A stretch of 57,607 bases of DNA, from NCBI GenBank assembly GCA_013298845.1, contig JAAFJN010000022.1, forward strand, positions 23,574 to 81,180, read 5' to 3'. Below are positions 34,090 to 42,626 of the stretch, in pieces. The stretch's first letter is position 1. Each line of letters starts with the position of its first letter. This DNA is from Chitinophagales bacterium (GTDB lineage: Bacteria; Bacteroidota; Bacteroidia; Chitinophagales; Saprospiraceae). Made by a program: the position numbers and the translations under genes. The notes below the pieces were generated by a model, which saw only the letters and a program-made list of their open reading frames with translations, was not told the origin of the DNA and did not search any database.

Positions 34090-36465
34090 ATGACACACAA
34101 AATATCACTTATCATTACGCTGCTGTTGGTTGGCTTCACCTTATTTGGCCAATCCAGAACTACTCAAACCATCCGGGGAAATGTGCTGGACAAAGAAAGT
34201 AAGGCACCTTTACCCTTTGTTAACATCGCGCTGGTGGCCTCTAATCCGCCTTTAAGAACCACCGCCGATGCAGAAGGAAATTTTGAACTCAAAAATGTTC
34301 CCATTGGCCGACAGGAGGTACAAGTCAGTTATGTAGGGTACAAAACGGTGCTTGTTTCGGATATTCAGTTAAGTATCGCCAAGGAAGTTATACTGCAAAT
34401 TGAATTGGAAGAAAGCACCATCAGCCTGAATGCCGTGACGATAAGTCCAGCCAACACGAAGGACAAAACCGTAAATGACATGATTGGTATCAGTGGTCGA
34501 ACGTTTAGTCTCAACGAGGCCAACCGATTTGCTGGCAGTCAAAACGATCCCGCCCGAATGGCGCGTAACTATGCCGGGGTATCGGGGGCGAGCGACCAAC
34601 GCAACGACATTATTGTGCGGGGAAATTCGCCGCAGGGCTTGCTTTGGCGCATCGAGGGGATTCCTGTACCTAACCCCAATCACTTTGCCGGACAAGGAAG
34701 CACCGGTGGCCCCATTAGCATTATCAATTACAAGTTGCTGGCCAATTCGGATTTTATCACTGGAGCGTTTCCGGCAGAATACGGGAATGCCGTCGCGGGG
34801 GTTTTTGGCATCAAAATGCGGAACGGCAACAACAAAAAGATGGAACGCACCCTACAAATTGGGGCATTGGGAATAGAAGCCCTCGTAGAAGGCCCTTTTA
34901 GTCCCAATGGCAATGCGAGTTATTTGGTCGCTTACAGGTATTCAACGCTGGCTCTTTTAACAAGGGCAAATGTAAATATTGGCTTTGCCTCCATTCCTAC
35001 ATACCAGGATTTGTCGTTTAAGATGAACGTTGTCACTAAAAAATTGGGCGCGTTTAAATTGTTTGGTTTGGGCGGTACCAGTAACACCGAGTTTTTAGAC
35101 CGCCAACGAGACGAAACTCAATTCTCTCCGGCTAATGAGGGCGAAAATGTGCGTTTTGGCAGCCGAACTGGTATCGTGGGCTTCAGCCACACTTACTTCC
35201 TGGACAACAATACTTTTGTAAAAACAACGGTAGCCGCTACCTTCGAGGGCAACGGCGGGCGACGGGACAGTGTCCAAAGTGATGCGACCGAAAAAAGAAC
35301 CGGGGGCTTTGGATACGACCAAACCAAATTGATTTTGAATAGTTTGGTGAATAAAAAAATCAACGCCAGACACAGCGTTCAAGCGGGAATAGTTGCTGAA
35401 TTCATTGACTTTCAGACAAAAGACAGTTTACTGCTGTATCACCCGGTGAACCGGCAACCATTCTGGGGGTTTAACAATGATTTTAGCGGAAATACCCATT
35501 TGTTGCAAGCCTATGGCCAGTGGAAATTTAAAATTAATCCGTGGCTGACGCTTCATTCGGGGGTACACGCCCAATACCTGAGCCTCAACGGGCGGTGGGC
35601 TTTGGAGCCGCGTGCTGCGCTCAATTACCAGTCGAGCGAAAACCAAACCTGGAGCCTGGGTTATGGTTTGCACCACCAGGTACAGCCTTATGGTATGTAT
35701 TTTTTCAGGGACAAATACAGTGTACCAAATCTGGAAACCAACCGGGATTTGGGTTATACCCGAAGTAACCAGGTGGTAGCGGGTTATGATTACCGTTTTA
35801 GAAAGGATTTTAGACTAAAAGCCGAAACTTATTACCAGTATTTATCCAATGTACCGGTAGAAAGCACCTTGTCTTCGTATTCGGTACTCAATTATGGGGC
35901 TACTTTTTACAATACTTATCGGAATAATTTGGTCAACGAGGGCACTGGGTATAACTATGGCCTTGAGTTGACAATAGAGAAGTTTTTCAGCAAACACTAT
36001 TATTTCCTTTGCACGGCCTCTCTGTTTGATTCAAAATACAAAGGCAGCGATGGTATAAAGCGCAACACGGCTTTTAATGGCAATTATATTCTGAATGCCT
36101 TAGGTGGTTTTGAAGTAATTTTGAAGAAAAACCTTACTCTTTTATTGGATGCCAAATTTACAGTGGCGGGAGGTTTGCGCTACACCGATATTGATTTGGT
36201 GGCATCAGCGCAAAACCGGGAAGCCACTTATAAAGAGGCGGAAGCTTTTAAGCAACAAAATGACACGTACTTCAAACCTGATGTTAAAGTGACCCTTCGT
36301 AAAAATTTTAAACGTGGTGTTGCACTGGAATGGGCTTTGGACTTGCAAAATGTGGCGAATTACAAAAATGTATTCCTCCAGTGGTATGATGTAAACACCA
36401 ATCGGTCATTTCCCGTGTATCAAAATGGGATGTTCCCGACTGTTCAGTTGAAACTAGAGTTTTAA
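34090..36465 (+). CDS. TonB-dependent receptor
   Basis: 791 residues. Signal peptide LIITLLLVGFTLFGQS, then a CarboxypepD_reg-like domain (IRGNVLDKESKAPLPFVNIA, DAEGNFELKNVPIGRQEVQVS, YVGYKTVLVS). The plug is present: FAGSQNDPARMARNYAGVSG, DIIVRGNSPQGLLWRIEGIP, ITGAFPAEYGNAVAGVFGIK. A barrel of about 550 residues ends MFPTVQLKLEF. The substrate is unknown. The gene lies 118 bp after the Crp-like gene and 21 bp before the transglutaminase-like gene. Confidence 0.9.
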   Translation: MTHKISLIITLLLVGFTLFGQSRTTQTIRGNVLDKESKAPLPFVNIALVASNPPLRTTADAEGNFELKNVPIGRQEVQVSYVGYKTVLVSDIQLSIAKEVILQIELEESTISLNAVTISPANTKDKTVNDMIGISGRTFSLNEANRFAGSQNDPARMARNYAGVSGASDQRNDIIVRGNSPQGLLWRIEGIPVPNPNHFAGQGSTGGPISIINYKLLANSDFITGAFPAEYGNAVAGVFGIKMRNGNNKKMERTLQIGALGIEALVEGPFSPNGNASYLVAYRYSTLALLTRANVNIGFASIPTYQDLSFKMNVVTKKLGAFKLFGLGGTSNTEFLDRQRDETQFSPANEGENVRFGSRTGIVGFSHTYFLDNNTFVKTTVAATFEGNGGRRDSVQSDATEKRTGGFGYDQTKLILNSLVNKKINARHSVQAGIVAEFIDFQTKDSLLLYHPVNRQPFWGFNNDFSGNTHLLQAYGQWKFKINPWLTLHSGVHAQYLSLNGRWALEPRAALNYQSSENQTWSLGYGLHHQVQPYGMYFFRDKYSVPNLETNRDLGYTRSNQVVAGYDYRFRKDFRLKAETYYQYLSNVPVESTLSSYSVLNYGATFYNTYRNNLVNEGTGYNYGLELTIEKFFSKHYYFLCTASLFDSKYKGSDGIKRNTAFNGNYILNALGGFEVILKKNLTLLLDAKFTVAGGLRYTDIDLVASAQNREATYKEAEAFKQQNDTYFKPDVKVTLRKNFKRGVALEWALDLQNVANYKNVFLQWYDVNTNRSFPVYQNGMFPTVQLKLEF

Positions 36466-36486
36466 TTCCACTAAAATTTTATAAGC

Positions 36487-37614
36487 ATGATTAAATTTTT
36501 TTTTAGCGCATTATTGTTGCTGCTTTCCTTGAACCCGGTTTTTAGTCAAATGAAAACCATTAAAGCGAACTCAAAAATAGTTGACATCTGGGATGGTTAT
36601 AATTTGATAAAGGGGGCTTGGACCATTACGCCCGAGGCAAATCCCGATGTTTATTTAACCTCCTCGAAAGGAAGACGCGTTGTTTTTTACACCGACATTG
36701 ATTCTTTGTCAGTTGACATCACGACCACGACGGTATACGATTTTGTCATTTTGATGAAGGATGGAGCCAAAGCAGTTACCCAAATCAAGTATGAACCCAG
36801 TTATCTCGACAAATTGAAGCAAGCAGAAAAGTTTGATTTCAGTGATAACCGGGCAATTCCCAAATTTGAATACCAGGACATGTATGACCCTAATTTGGTT
36901 GCCCTGCGAAAAGGGCTGAACCTGGATTCTATTGCCGGAACGGGAACCGAGGAATTAAAAATTATCAATTTACTGCACTGGATTCACAACCTGATTCCGC
37001 ACGATGGTAATAACGAAAATCCGACGGTGAAAAATGCCATGAGCATGATTAACGAATGTAAAAAGGGCGCAAGAGGGCTGAACTGCCGAGGCCTGGCAAC
37101 GGTGTTAAATGAATGTTATTTATCCTTGGGCATCAAATCAAGGTTTGTTACCTGTATGCCCAAAGACACCATTTTTGACGACTGTCACGTTATCAATATG
37201 GTTTATTTGCAGGAGAAGAAAAAATGGATCTGGATTGACCCAACCCAAAATGCTTACGTGATGAATGAGAAAGGGGAGTTGTTGAGCATCGAAGAAGTTA
37301 GGGAACGGATTGTAAATGGTAAGCCTGTTATCTTAAACCCGGATGCAAATTGGAACAATAAAACAACCGCCACCAAAGAAGAATACCTCTACCAGTATAT
37401 GGCAAAAAATTTATATCGTTTTGAATGCCCGTTGAAAAGCGAATACAACGTTGAAACCTGGTCGGAGGGGAAACAAGCCATCTACGTCGAACTATTGCCT
37501 TTGGATGCTTTTCGGCAAAAACCCGACAAGACTGTGTACAAGAACAAAAAATCCGGGACAACATTTATCAATTATAAAACCAATAATCCGAGTTTGTTTT
37601 GGCAGTTGCCTTGA
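36487..37614 (+). CDS. Secreted transglutaminase-like cysteine protease-fold protein
   Basis: 375 residues. The signal peptide is FFFSALLLLLSLNPVFSQ. The transglutaminase core has all three catalytic residues: Cys in GARGLNCRGLATVLNECYLS (about 199), His in IFDDCHVINMVYLQEKKKW (about 233) and Asp in IWIDPTQNAYVMNE (about 250). Relatives act as peptidases, peptide amidases or crosslinkers. It is translated right after the TonB receptor gene, so one reading is that it processes a peptide-like substrate imported by that receptor. This link is inference only. Confidence 0.84.
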   Translation: MIKFFFSALLLLLSLNPVFSQMKTIKANSKIVDIWDGYNLIKGAWTITPEANPDVYLTSSKGRRVVFYTDIDSLSVDITTTTVYDFVILMKDGAKAVTQIKYEPSYLDKLKQAEKFDFSDNRAIPKFEYQDMYDPNLVALRKGLNLDSIAGTGTEELKIINLLHWIHNLIPHDGNNENPTVKNAMSMINECKKGARGLNCRGLATVLNECYLSLGIKSRFVTCMPKDTIFDDCHVINMVYLQEKKKWIWIDPTQNAYVMNEKGELLSIEEVRERIVNGKPVILNPDANWNNKTTATKEEYLYQYMAKNLYRFECPLKSEYNVETWSEGKQAIYVELLPLDAFRQKPDKTVYKNKKSGTTFINYKTNNPSLFWQLP

Positions 37615-37616
37615 CT

Positions 37617-37727
37617 CCGCTGGCACGATGTGTTCAGTAAAAAACGCGTGCTCGTGAGCGTCTGCGACGCGAAAGATGCTCGCGAGCATACGTTTTTTAG
37701 CAAAACACTTTATGCAAGCAGGGAATA
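37617..37727 (+). repeat. Interspersed hairpin element, copy C (short form)
   Basis: Begins CGCTGGCACGATGTGTTCAG and continues AAAAAACGCGTGCTCGTGAG, GCGTCTGCGACGCGAAAG, ATGCTCGCGAGCAT, ACGTTTTTTAGCAAAACAC. The CAAGTC hairpin pair of copies A and B is missing, so the two outer arms pair directly in a hairpin of about 100 nt. It starts 3 bp after the transglutaminase stop and leads straight into the heptamer array. Confidence 0.8.
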
Positions 37728-37730
37728 ATT

Positions 37731-37919
37731 GAACATCGAACACCGAACACCGAATATCGAACGCCGAAGTGTTGAACAGCAGATATTTGAACATCGAACA
37801 TCGAACACCGAACAGCGAACACCGAACAGCGAACACCGAACAGCGAACAGCGAACACCGAACACCGAAGTGTTGAACAGTGAATATTTGGATGTCGAACA
37901 CCGAACGCCGAATATCGAA
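37731..37919 (+). repeat. GAACANC heptamer array
   Basis: Runs of GAACATC, GAACACC, GAACAGC and GAATATC 7-bp units, interrupted twice by GAAGTGTTGAACAG plus a GATATTTG-type spacer. About 25 units in all. It follows directly from element copy C, as the similar array follows copy E at 42.7 kb. Confidence 0.82.
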
Positions 37920-38194
37920 CGGTGTTTTCGCGTAAGAAAAAGTCGAGTTCGGAGAACGGTCGTTTCCTAAAAAAAAGTTGACAAGTTAGAGAATAAAAAC
38001 CTAAAAAGAGTTGTCATTTCTCAGAGCAGTTCGGATTCCGGGCAAACCATGCGCTAACGAGTGGTAAATTTTTAATGTTGAAAATTGAAAATTGAGCGTT
38101 GAACGTTGTATATTTTTAATTTTTAAATGTTCAATGCTCAATTTTCAACGCTCAATGTTCATCGAACTCGACTTTTTCTTACGCGAAAGCACCG
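37920..38194. mobile_element. MITE-like element with 32-bp terminal inverted repeats
   Basis: The left end (37920-37951) contains TTTCGCGTAAGAAAAAGTCG and the right end (38163-38194) is its reverse complement with one mismatch in 32. Inside are two inverted heptamer-like tracts: TTGAAAA, TTGAAAA, TTGAGCG, TTGAACG on the left, and TTCAATG, CTCAATT, TTCAACG, CTCAATG on the right. No coding frame of note. I see no clear target duplication, so its mobility is less certain than that of the 47.7 kb element. Confidence 0.62.
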
Positions 38195-38390
38195 CCAGAT
38201 AGCAGAAGTTTTTGCCCGCCATAGCGCGTCCGGCGGCGAGATGTGCATCCCGGAGGTACGGAGTGGATGACATCTCAGAGCGGCTCCGATTTCTGACAAA
38301 GGACATTTACTCAAAAGTGTGCCATACCACTCGGTTGCCTTAAAACGCGCATCTTGTGGGTCATGCTAATCTGTTTTTTGATAGAAGAAT
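38195..38390. other. Non-coding stretch with a small inverted repeat
   Basis: No gene seen. GAGATGT (38236-38242) and ACATCTC (38271-38277) form a small stem. TCTCAGAGCGGCTCCGATT here resembles TCTCAGAGCAGTTCGGATT inside the element to the left. A shortened inverse copy of the same motif lies at 5945-5965 behind the broken acetyltransferase gene. Confidence 0.4.
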
Positions 38391-38463
38391 TGCCGCTGGC
38401 ACGATGTGTTCAGTAAAAAAACGCGTGCCCGTGAGCGTCTGCGCCGCGATACGCGCTGTAAAC
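38391..38463 (+). repeat. Interspersed hairpin element, copy D (left half only)
   Basis: CCGCTGGCACGATGTGTTCA, then AAAAAAACGCGTGCCCGTGA and GCGCCGCGATACGCGCTGTA, after which the match ends at the duplicated M1-peptidase promoter region. The right half, including ATGCTCGCGAGCAT, is absent. Confidence 0.72.
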
Positions 38464-38464
38464 A

Positions 38465-38719
38465 ACAAAAAACCAACTACTTTTGCGACAAACAAGTCGT
38501 TATGAAACGTTTCACTTTTTTAGCCTTCTGCCTGGTTCATTCTTCAAATCAAATGGCGGCACTACCGGCGATGACGGCGCGATTAAGCCGTTTGCGGTGG
38601 AGCATTTTTTTCCTGTTGGGAGCCGGGTGCGCGGTCGCCCAACGTCCCCCCATTTCACCCTCGACGATACCTTGCGGGGAACGGTCACCGCTGAGAGAGC
38701 ATGGTGGGATTTGATGTTT
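38465..38719 (+). repeat. 255-bp direct repeat, copy 1: promoter and 5' end of the M1 peptidase gene
   Basis: Matches 39727-39982 almost base for base over the first 180 bp (one difference noted), then with scattered changes and a 1-bp deletion. It includes the -7 box TACTTTTG (38478-38485), the start codon and the signal-peptide region. The two copies bracket the Rpn nuclease gene. Confidence 0.85.
38502..38714 (+). pseudogene. Truncated duplicate of the M1 peptidase 5' end
   Basis: Begins like the intact gene (MKRFTFLAFCLVHSSNQMAA through GAGCAVAQRPP) but a 1-bp deletion after RPP shifts the frame and it stops after ERSPLREHGGI. No homology to the peptidase continues beyond 38719. It is a non-functional fragment left by a duplication or rearrangement. 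Confidence 0.8.
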
Positions 38720-38803
38720 GACGGATGGTTTCAACAAGAACCTGGAATATCCCAATGAACTAGTTCTACTACCAAGTGTTAAAATCAAAGAGTAGAAAGA
38801 CAC

Positions 38804-38841
38804 ACGAAAGCCTTCGGTTATTCCAAAGGCTTTCGTATTTT
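38804..38841 (+). terminator. Hairpin with T-run upstream of the Rpn gene
   Basis: ACGAAAGCCTT and AAGGCTTTCGT form an 11-bp stem around CGGTTATTCCA-type loop sequence, followed by ATTTTTA. It would stop transcription entering the Rpn gene from the left. It may also mark the left boundary of the inserted Rpn segment. Confidence 0.6.
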
Positions 38842-38859
38842 TACAAAAAATTCTCGATT

Positions 38860-39684
38860 ATGGCAAAATACATCAATCCGTACACTGATTTTGGCTTTAA
38901 AAAACTTTTTGGTGAAGAGGCAAACAAAGATTTGTTGATTGATTTCCTCAACCAACTTTTACCTGCTCATCACCAAATTGCAGATTTGTTTTTCAAAAAT
39001 GTGGAACAGTTGCCTGATTTACCAACTGAACGAAAGGCGATTTTTGACATCCATTGCAAGGCTTTCAGCGGAGAGCATTTTGTGGTGGAGATGCAAAAAG
39101 CGAAGATAAATTTCTTCAAGGACAGGTCGCTGTTTTATCTCACGTTTCCAATCCGTGAGCAAGCCAAACGTGGTGAGTGGGATTTTAGGCTAACACCTAT
39201 TTATATGATTGCCATTTTGGACTTTGAATATGACGAAGATGAAGAAAGGCGGAAATTCTTGCGCCATGTCCAACTAAAAGACCAGGACTGCGATGTCTTT
39301 TATGATAAACTGCACTTCAAGTTTATCCAGATGCCCATGTTTACTAAAGAAGAACAAGAATTAGAAACGCATTTCGACAAGTGGATTTATTTTTTGAAGA
39401 AGTTAGAAACATTTGACGATATTCCAGAAATTTTAAAGGAGCCAATATTTGAAAAGGCGTTTAAAACTGCGGAGGTAGCCAATATGTCATCTGAGCAGAG
39501 GGATGAATACGAGCAAAGCAGGTTGAGTTATTTGGAAGTAAAAGAAGCCGTGAATACGGCAGAAATGGACGGTAGGAAAAAAGAAAAATATGAAATAGCA
39601 AAGGAGATGAAAACCGCAGGAGAGCCAAATGAAAAAATAAAAAAATACACAGGGTTGACGGACGGCGAAATCGATAGAATTTAA
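38860..39684 (+). CDS. Rpn family PD-(D/E)xK nuclease (recombination-promoting nuclease/putative transposase)
   Basis: About 274 residues from the ATG at 38860 (MAKYINPYTDFGFKKLFGEE), the canonical start of this family; an upstream in-frame start at 38776 would cross the terminator. The nuclease core is ERKAIFDIHCKAFSGEHFVVEMQ (Asp and Glu-x-Gln). Further signatures are FKDRSLFYLTFPIREQAKRG, VYMIAILDF-like YMIAILDFEYDEDEE and HFKFIQMPMFTKEE. The C-terminal tail is charged (EMDGRKKEKYEIAKEMK). Rpn proteins cleave DNA and promote RecA-independent recombination. Here the gene is enclosed by a 255-bp duplication of the neighbouring gene's 5' end. Confidence 0.88.
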   Translation: MAKYINPYTDFGFKKLFGEEANKDLLIDFLNQLLPAHHQIADLFFKNVEQLPDLPTERKAIFDIHCKAFSGEHFVVEMQKAKINFFKDRSLFYLTFPIREQAKRGEWDFRLTPIYMIAILDFEYDEDEERRKFLRHVQLKDQDCDVFYDKLHFKFIQMPMFTKEEQELETHFDKWIYFLKKLETFDDIPEILKEPIFEKAFKTAEVANMSSEQRDEYEQSRLSYLEVKEAVNTAEMDGRKKEKYEIAKEMKTAGEPNEKIKKYTGLTDGEIDRI

Positions 39685-39726
39685 AACCGAGATAACAACA
39701 AGAAACCAAACAAAAAGTATAAAAAA

Positions 39727-39982
39727 ACAAAAAACCAACTACTTTTGCGACAAACAAGTCGTTATGAAACGTTTCACTTTTTTAGCCTTCTGCCTGGTTC
39801 ATTCTTCAAATCAAATGGCGGCACTACCCGCGATGACGGCGCGATTAAGCCGTTTGCGGTGGAGCATTTTTTTCCTGTTGGGAGCCGGGTGCGCGGTCGC
39901 CCAACGTCCCCCCGATTTTACCCGCGACGACACCTTGCGGGGGACGGTCACACTCGAAAGAGCATGGTGGGATTTGATGTTT
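39727..39982 (+). repeat. 255-bp direct repeat, copy 2: promoter and 5' end of the intact M1 peptidase gene
   Basis: Partner of 38465-38719. It carries TACTTTTG at 39740-39747 (a -7 promoter box, giving a leader of about 10 nt) and the start of the functional gene. Confidence 0.85.
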
Positions 39983-41488
39983 TACGACCTAAAAGTGAAA
40001 TTAGATCCCGTTGGAAAAAGTATTTCGGGCAGCAACCGGATTCAGTACAACGTGCTAAAAAGCCATTCTTTGATGCAAATTGACCTTCAGCCGCCGCTTC
40101 AAATCGAAAAGGTGGAACAGGACGGACAAGGGCTGAATGTGCGGAAAATCGGGCGGAACGCGTACCTCATTGAACTGCAAAAAACGCAACGGGCCGGTGC
40201 CACCGAATCCGTTACCGTGTGGTATTCGGGCGTGCCGCAAGCGTCCAAACGGGCACCCTGGGACGGCGGTTTTAGTTGGTCGAAAGACAGCGCAGGGCGA
40301 CCGTTTGTTGCTACTTCGTGCCAGGGTTTGGGGGCGAGTGTGTGGTGGCCCTGCAAAGACCACGCCTGCGATGAGCCTGATTCTCAACGAATTAGCGTCA
40401 CGCTTCCCGAACCTTTGGTGGATGTGTCCAACGGGCGGTTGCGCAGCATCACCAAAAACCCCGATGGTACGCGCACGTTCGAGTGGTTTGTTTCTAACCC
40501 GCTCAACAACTACGGTGTCAACCTCAACGCGGCGGTGTACGAGCATTTTTCGGATACTTTGCACGGCGAACGCGGCGTTTTGGATTTGAACTATTACGTA
40601 TTAGCGGAGAACTTGGAAAAAGCCCAAAAACATTTTCAACAGGTAAAAGGGATGTTGCGGGCGTTTGAACATTGGTTTGGGCCTTATCCTTTTTACGAAG
40701 ACGGTTATAAATTGGTGGAAGTGCCTTACCTCGGCATGGAGCACCAAAGTTCGGTGACCTACGGCAACCAGTACCAAAGCGGTTATTTGGGGCGCGACTT
40801 GTCCGAAACCGGTTGGGGTTTAAAATGGGATTTTATCATCGTGCACGAAAGCGGGCACGAGTGGTTTGCCAACAATATCACCAATTGCGACCAGGCCGAT
40901 ATGTGGGTACACGAAAGTTTTACCAATTACAGCGAATCACTGTACACCGAGTTTATGTTTGGCAAAGAGGCGGGCGCAGCATACGTGCGCGGTTGCCGCA
41001 AACTAATTGAAAACCGCTCGCCCATTATTCCCCCTTTTTACGGTGTAAACGCGGAGCCGCCCGGTGACATGTATTATAAAGGTGGAAACATGCTCCACAC
41101 CATCCGTCAGGTGGTGAACGATGATGCTAAATGGCGCGGTATTTTGCGGGGTTTGAACCAGCATTTTTACCATAAAACGGTCACCACGGCGGAAATTGAG
41201 CAGTATATCAGCCAAAAATGCGGCCGCGACCTGCACCGCGTTTTTGACCAATACTTGCGCCAAACGGCCATTCCGGTGCTGGAATACCGCACCGAACGCC
41301 GCCAATTACAGTACCGCTGGGCGAACTGTCTGCCGGGTTTTGATATGCCGGTAAAAGTGGAACTTAGCCCCGGTAAGTTTACGTTTATTTACCCTACTAC
41401 GGAGTGGCAAACCGTCCGTCGGCGCGGTGGGAATGGTGCTTTAACAGTGGACCCGAATTTTTACGTGGAGAGCAAAATGGTGCCTTGA
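39764..41488 (+). CDS. M1-family metallo-aminopeptidase, secreted
   Basis: 574 residues. The gluzincin site is intact: IIVHESGHEWFANNI (HExxH about residue 363) with the third ligand Glu in MWVHESFTNYSESLY. The exopeptidase motif, GxMEN in most M1 enzymes, here reads YLGMEHQSSVTYGNQY. The N-terminal beta domain includes ISGSNRIQYNVL. The N-terminus is unusual: a weak leader (KRFTFLAFCLVHSSNQ) precedes a better signal peptide TARLSRLRWSIFFLLGAGCAVAQ beginning at an internal ATG at 39833, so the true start may be 39833. Probably trims peptides outside the cytoplasm. The 5' end is duplicated upstream. Confidence 0.9.
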   Translation: MKRFTFLAFCLVHSSNQMAALPAMTARLSRLRWSIFFLLGAGCAVAQRPPDFTRDDTLRGTVTLERAWWDLMFYDLKVKLDPVGKSISGSNRIQYNVLKSHSLMQIDLQPPLQIEKVEQDGQGLNVRKIGRNAYLIELQKTQRAGATESVTVWYSGVPQASKRAPWDGGFSWSKDSAGRPFVATSCQGLGASVWWPCKDHACDEPDSQRISVTLPEPLVDVSNGRLRSITKNPDGTRTFEWFVSNPLNNYGVNLNAAVYEHFSDTLHGERGVLDLNYYVLAENLEKAQKHFQQVKGMLRAFEHWFGPYPFYEDGYKLVEVPYLGMEHQSSVTYGNQYQSGYLGRDLSETGWGLKWDFIIVHESGHEWFANNITNCDQADMWVHESFTNYSESLYTEFMFGKEAGAAYVRGCRKLIENRSPIIPPFYGVNAEPPGDMYYKGGNMLHTIRQVVNDDAKWRGILRGLNQHFYHKTVTTAEIEQYISQKCGRDLHRVFDQYLRQTAIPVLEYRTERRQLQYRWANCLPGFDMPVKVELSPGKFTFIYPTTEWQTVRRRGGNGALTVDPNFYVESKMVP

Positions 41489-41524
41489 TTGTGGTGGTTT
41501 AACCGCTCTGATAAAAACGCAAAA

Positions 41525-41571
41525 CTGAAGGGATGCAAATACAATTGTTGCCTGTATTTTTACCCCTTCAG
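41525..41571. terminator. Bidirectional terminator hairpin between convergent genes
   Basis: CTGAAGGG (41525-41532) pairs with CCCTTCAG (41564-41571), and inside AAATACA pairs with TGTATTT. It lies between the stop of the M1 peptidase gene and that of the convergent lipoprotein gene. Confidence 0.6.
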
Positions 41572-41589
41572 GTTATGTAAAATGCTACT

Positions 41590-42390
41590 TTATTGTCCTA
41601 AAGTAAATACATCACGGGCAAAAGTATAGGCCGTTATTGCGTATTGATTAATGCCGTCTGCGCCGTCAATGATTTCATAGTTGCTTCGCCCGATCCATAA
41701 ACTAATGGTCGCGCCGGCGGGCATATCTGAAAAATCATTCGGTGATAAAGCGAATGAGCCGTCATCATCCGTCTGAATCAGATTATAGCGATAGGTTCGA
41801 ATTCCGTTATTAAAGGCTGCATTTTCCTCTTCTTCCGGGTCAAACTCTATGAGTATGTAAACGCCTTTTGTGTTTTGGGCATCTTGATTCCAAGTAATAA
41901 GTGTGCTTTGTTGCAACACTTGATTTTGGGCTGTTTTTATGGGGGAACTGACGATGAGATCGGCAGGAACGTAAAAACCGGATTGTAAAACCACTGTTCG
42001 TTCTGTGTCGCCTTTGTCCACCTGAAACGTTACTGTTTTGCCAAATGACCGCTTTAAATCAGCCACGTTGGAGAAGTCTGATTGATACTTGCCGTCCGAA
42101 CCCGGTGCCAGGATGAAACTATCTATGGAAAGGGCACCGTAATTTTGAGTAACTAAATCGTCATTCCAGAACTTTCCATTAACAAAAACATGGTCTCGTT
42201 GGCCTGAATTCGAGTATATATCAAAAGTTTTTTGTGAACTCAGGTTGATGGCTCCATTTTTTTTGGCGTTGGCCAAGCCGAGAAAATCCTTCATGTTAGG
42301 AAGGCCTTCGACCACATCAGTTGTATCCTCTTTCCTACAGGAGGCGAAGATAGTGAGGAGTAAAATCGAAAAAATGAAAGTGTTTTTCAT
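41590..42390 (-). CDS. Lipoprotein of unknown function
   Basis: About 266 residues from the ATG at 42390 (MKNTFIFSILLLTIFASCRK); the lipobox FASC gives the lipidated Cys. An in-frame ATG 66 bp upstream lacks signal character. The mature part is acidic and beta-rich: SSQKTFDIYSNSGQRDHVFV, GKTVTFQVDKGDTERTVVLQ, STLITWNQDAQNTKGVYILI, GATISLWIGRSNYEIIDG. I do not recognise the family. A good promoter lies upstream on this strand (42523-42553). Confidence 0.72.
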   Translation of the reverse strand: MKNTFIFSILLLTIFASCRKEDTTDVVEGLPNMKDFLGLANAKKNGAINLSSQKTFDIYSNSGQRDHVFVNGKFWNDDLVTQNYGALSIDSFILAPGSDGKYQSDFSNVADLKRSFGKTVTFQVDKGDTERTVVLQSGFYVPADLIVSSPIKTAQNQVLQQSTLITWNQDAQNTKGVYILIEFDPEEEENAAFNNGIRTYRYNLIQTDDDGSFALSPNDFSDMPAGATISLWIGRSNYEIIDGADGINQYAITAYTFARDVFTLGQ

Positions 42391-42522
42391 AGAAAAATTA
42401 AAGTTTGAATTATTTTTAAATTTTGCATCCGCATTTACTGAATGCTTCGCTAACAAAATGGATGATTCTTTGTTGGTCTACAACAGCAGGAAGGATTTCT
42501 AACTAAAAAAATATTTTCAATA

Positions 42523-42553
42523 CAAATATACAGACTTTAATAGAAGATGCAAG
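42523..42553 (-). promoter_or_regulatory. Promoter of the lipoprotein gene
   Basis: On the minus strand CTTG (plus 42550-42553), a 19-nt spacer, then TATATTTG (plus 42523-42530). This fits the Bacteroidota form with a minimal TTG at -33. It implies a leader of about 125 nt. Confidence 0.5.
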
Positions 42554-42626
42554 GTCATTCTTAGTTAATTTTTTTCAATTATTTTTTACCCCGTTTTAAA
42601 ATCCAATCAAGATTTACTCGTTTCCT

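Noticed and set aside
37731..37919. Possible CRISPR array from dense short repeats
   Set aside because: The unit is 7 bp and continuous, with no unique 25-40 bp spacers and no cas genes in the window. The same applies to 42741-43110, 46201-46339 and 47982-48127.
38195..38463. Insertion sequence with transposase
   Set aside because: No transposase-length frame or recognisable DDE or HUH motif; only repeats and duplicated gene ends.
40055..40564. Minus-strand frame of 169 codons in the M1 peptidase gene
   Set aside because: Antisense shadow of a gene with an intact HExxH zinc site.
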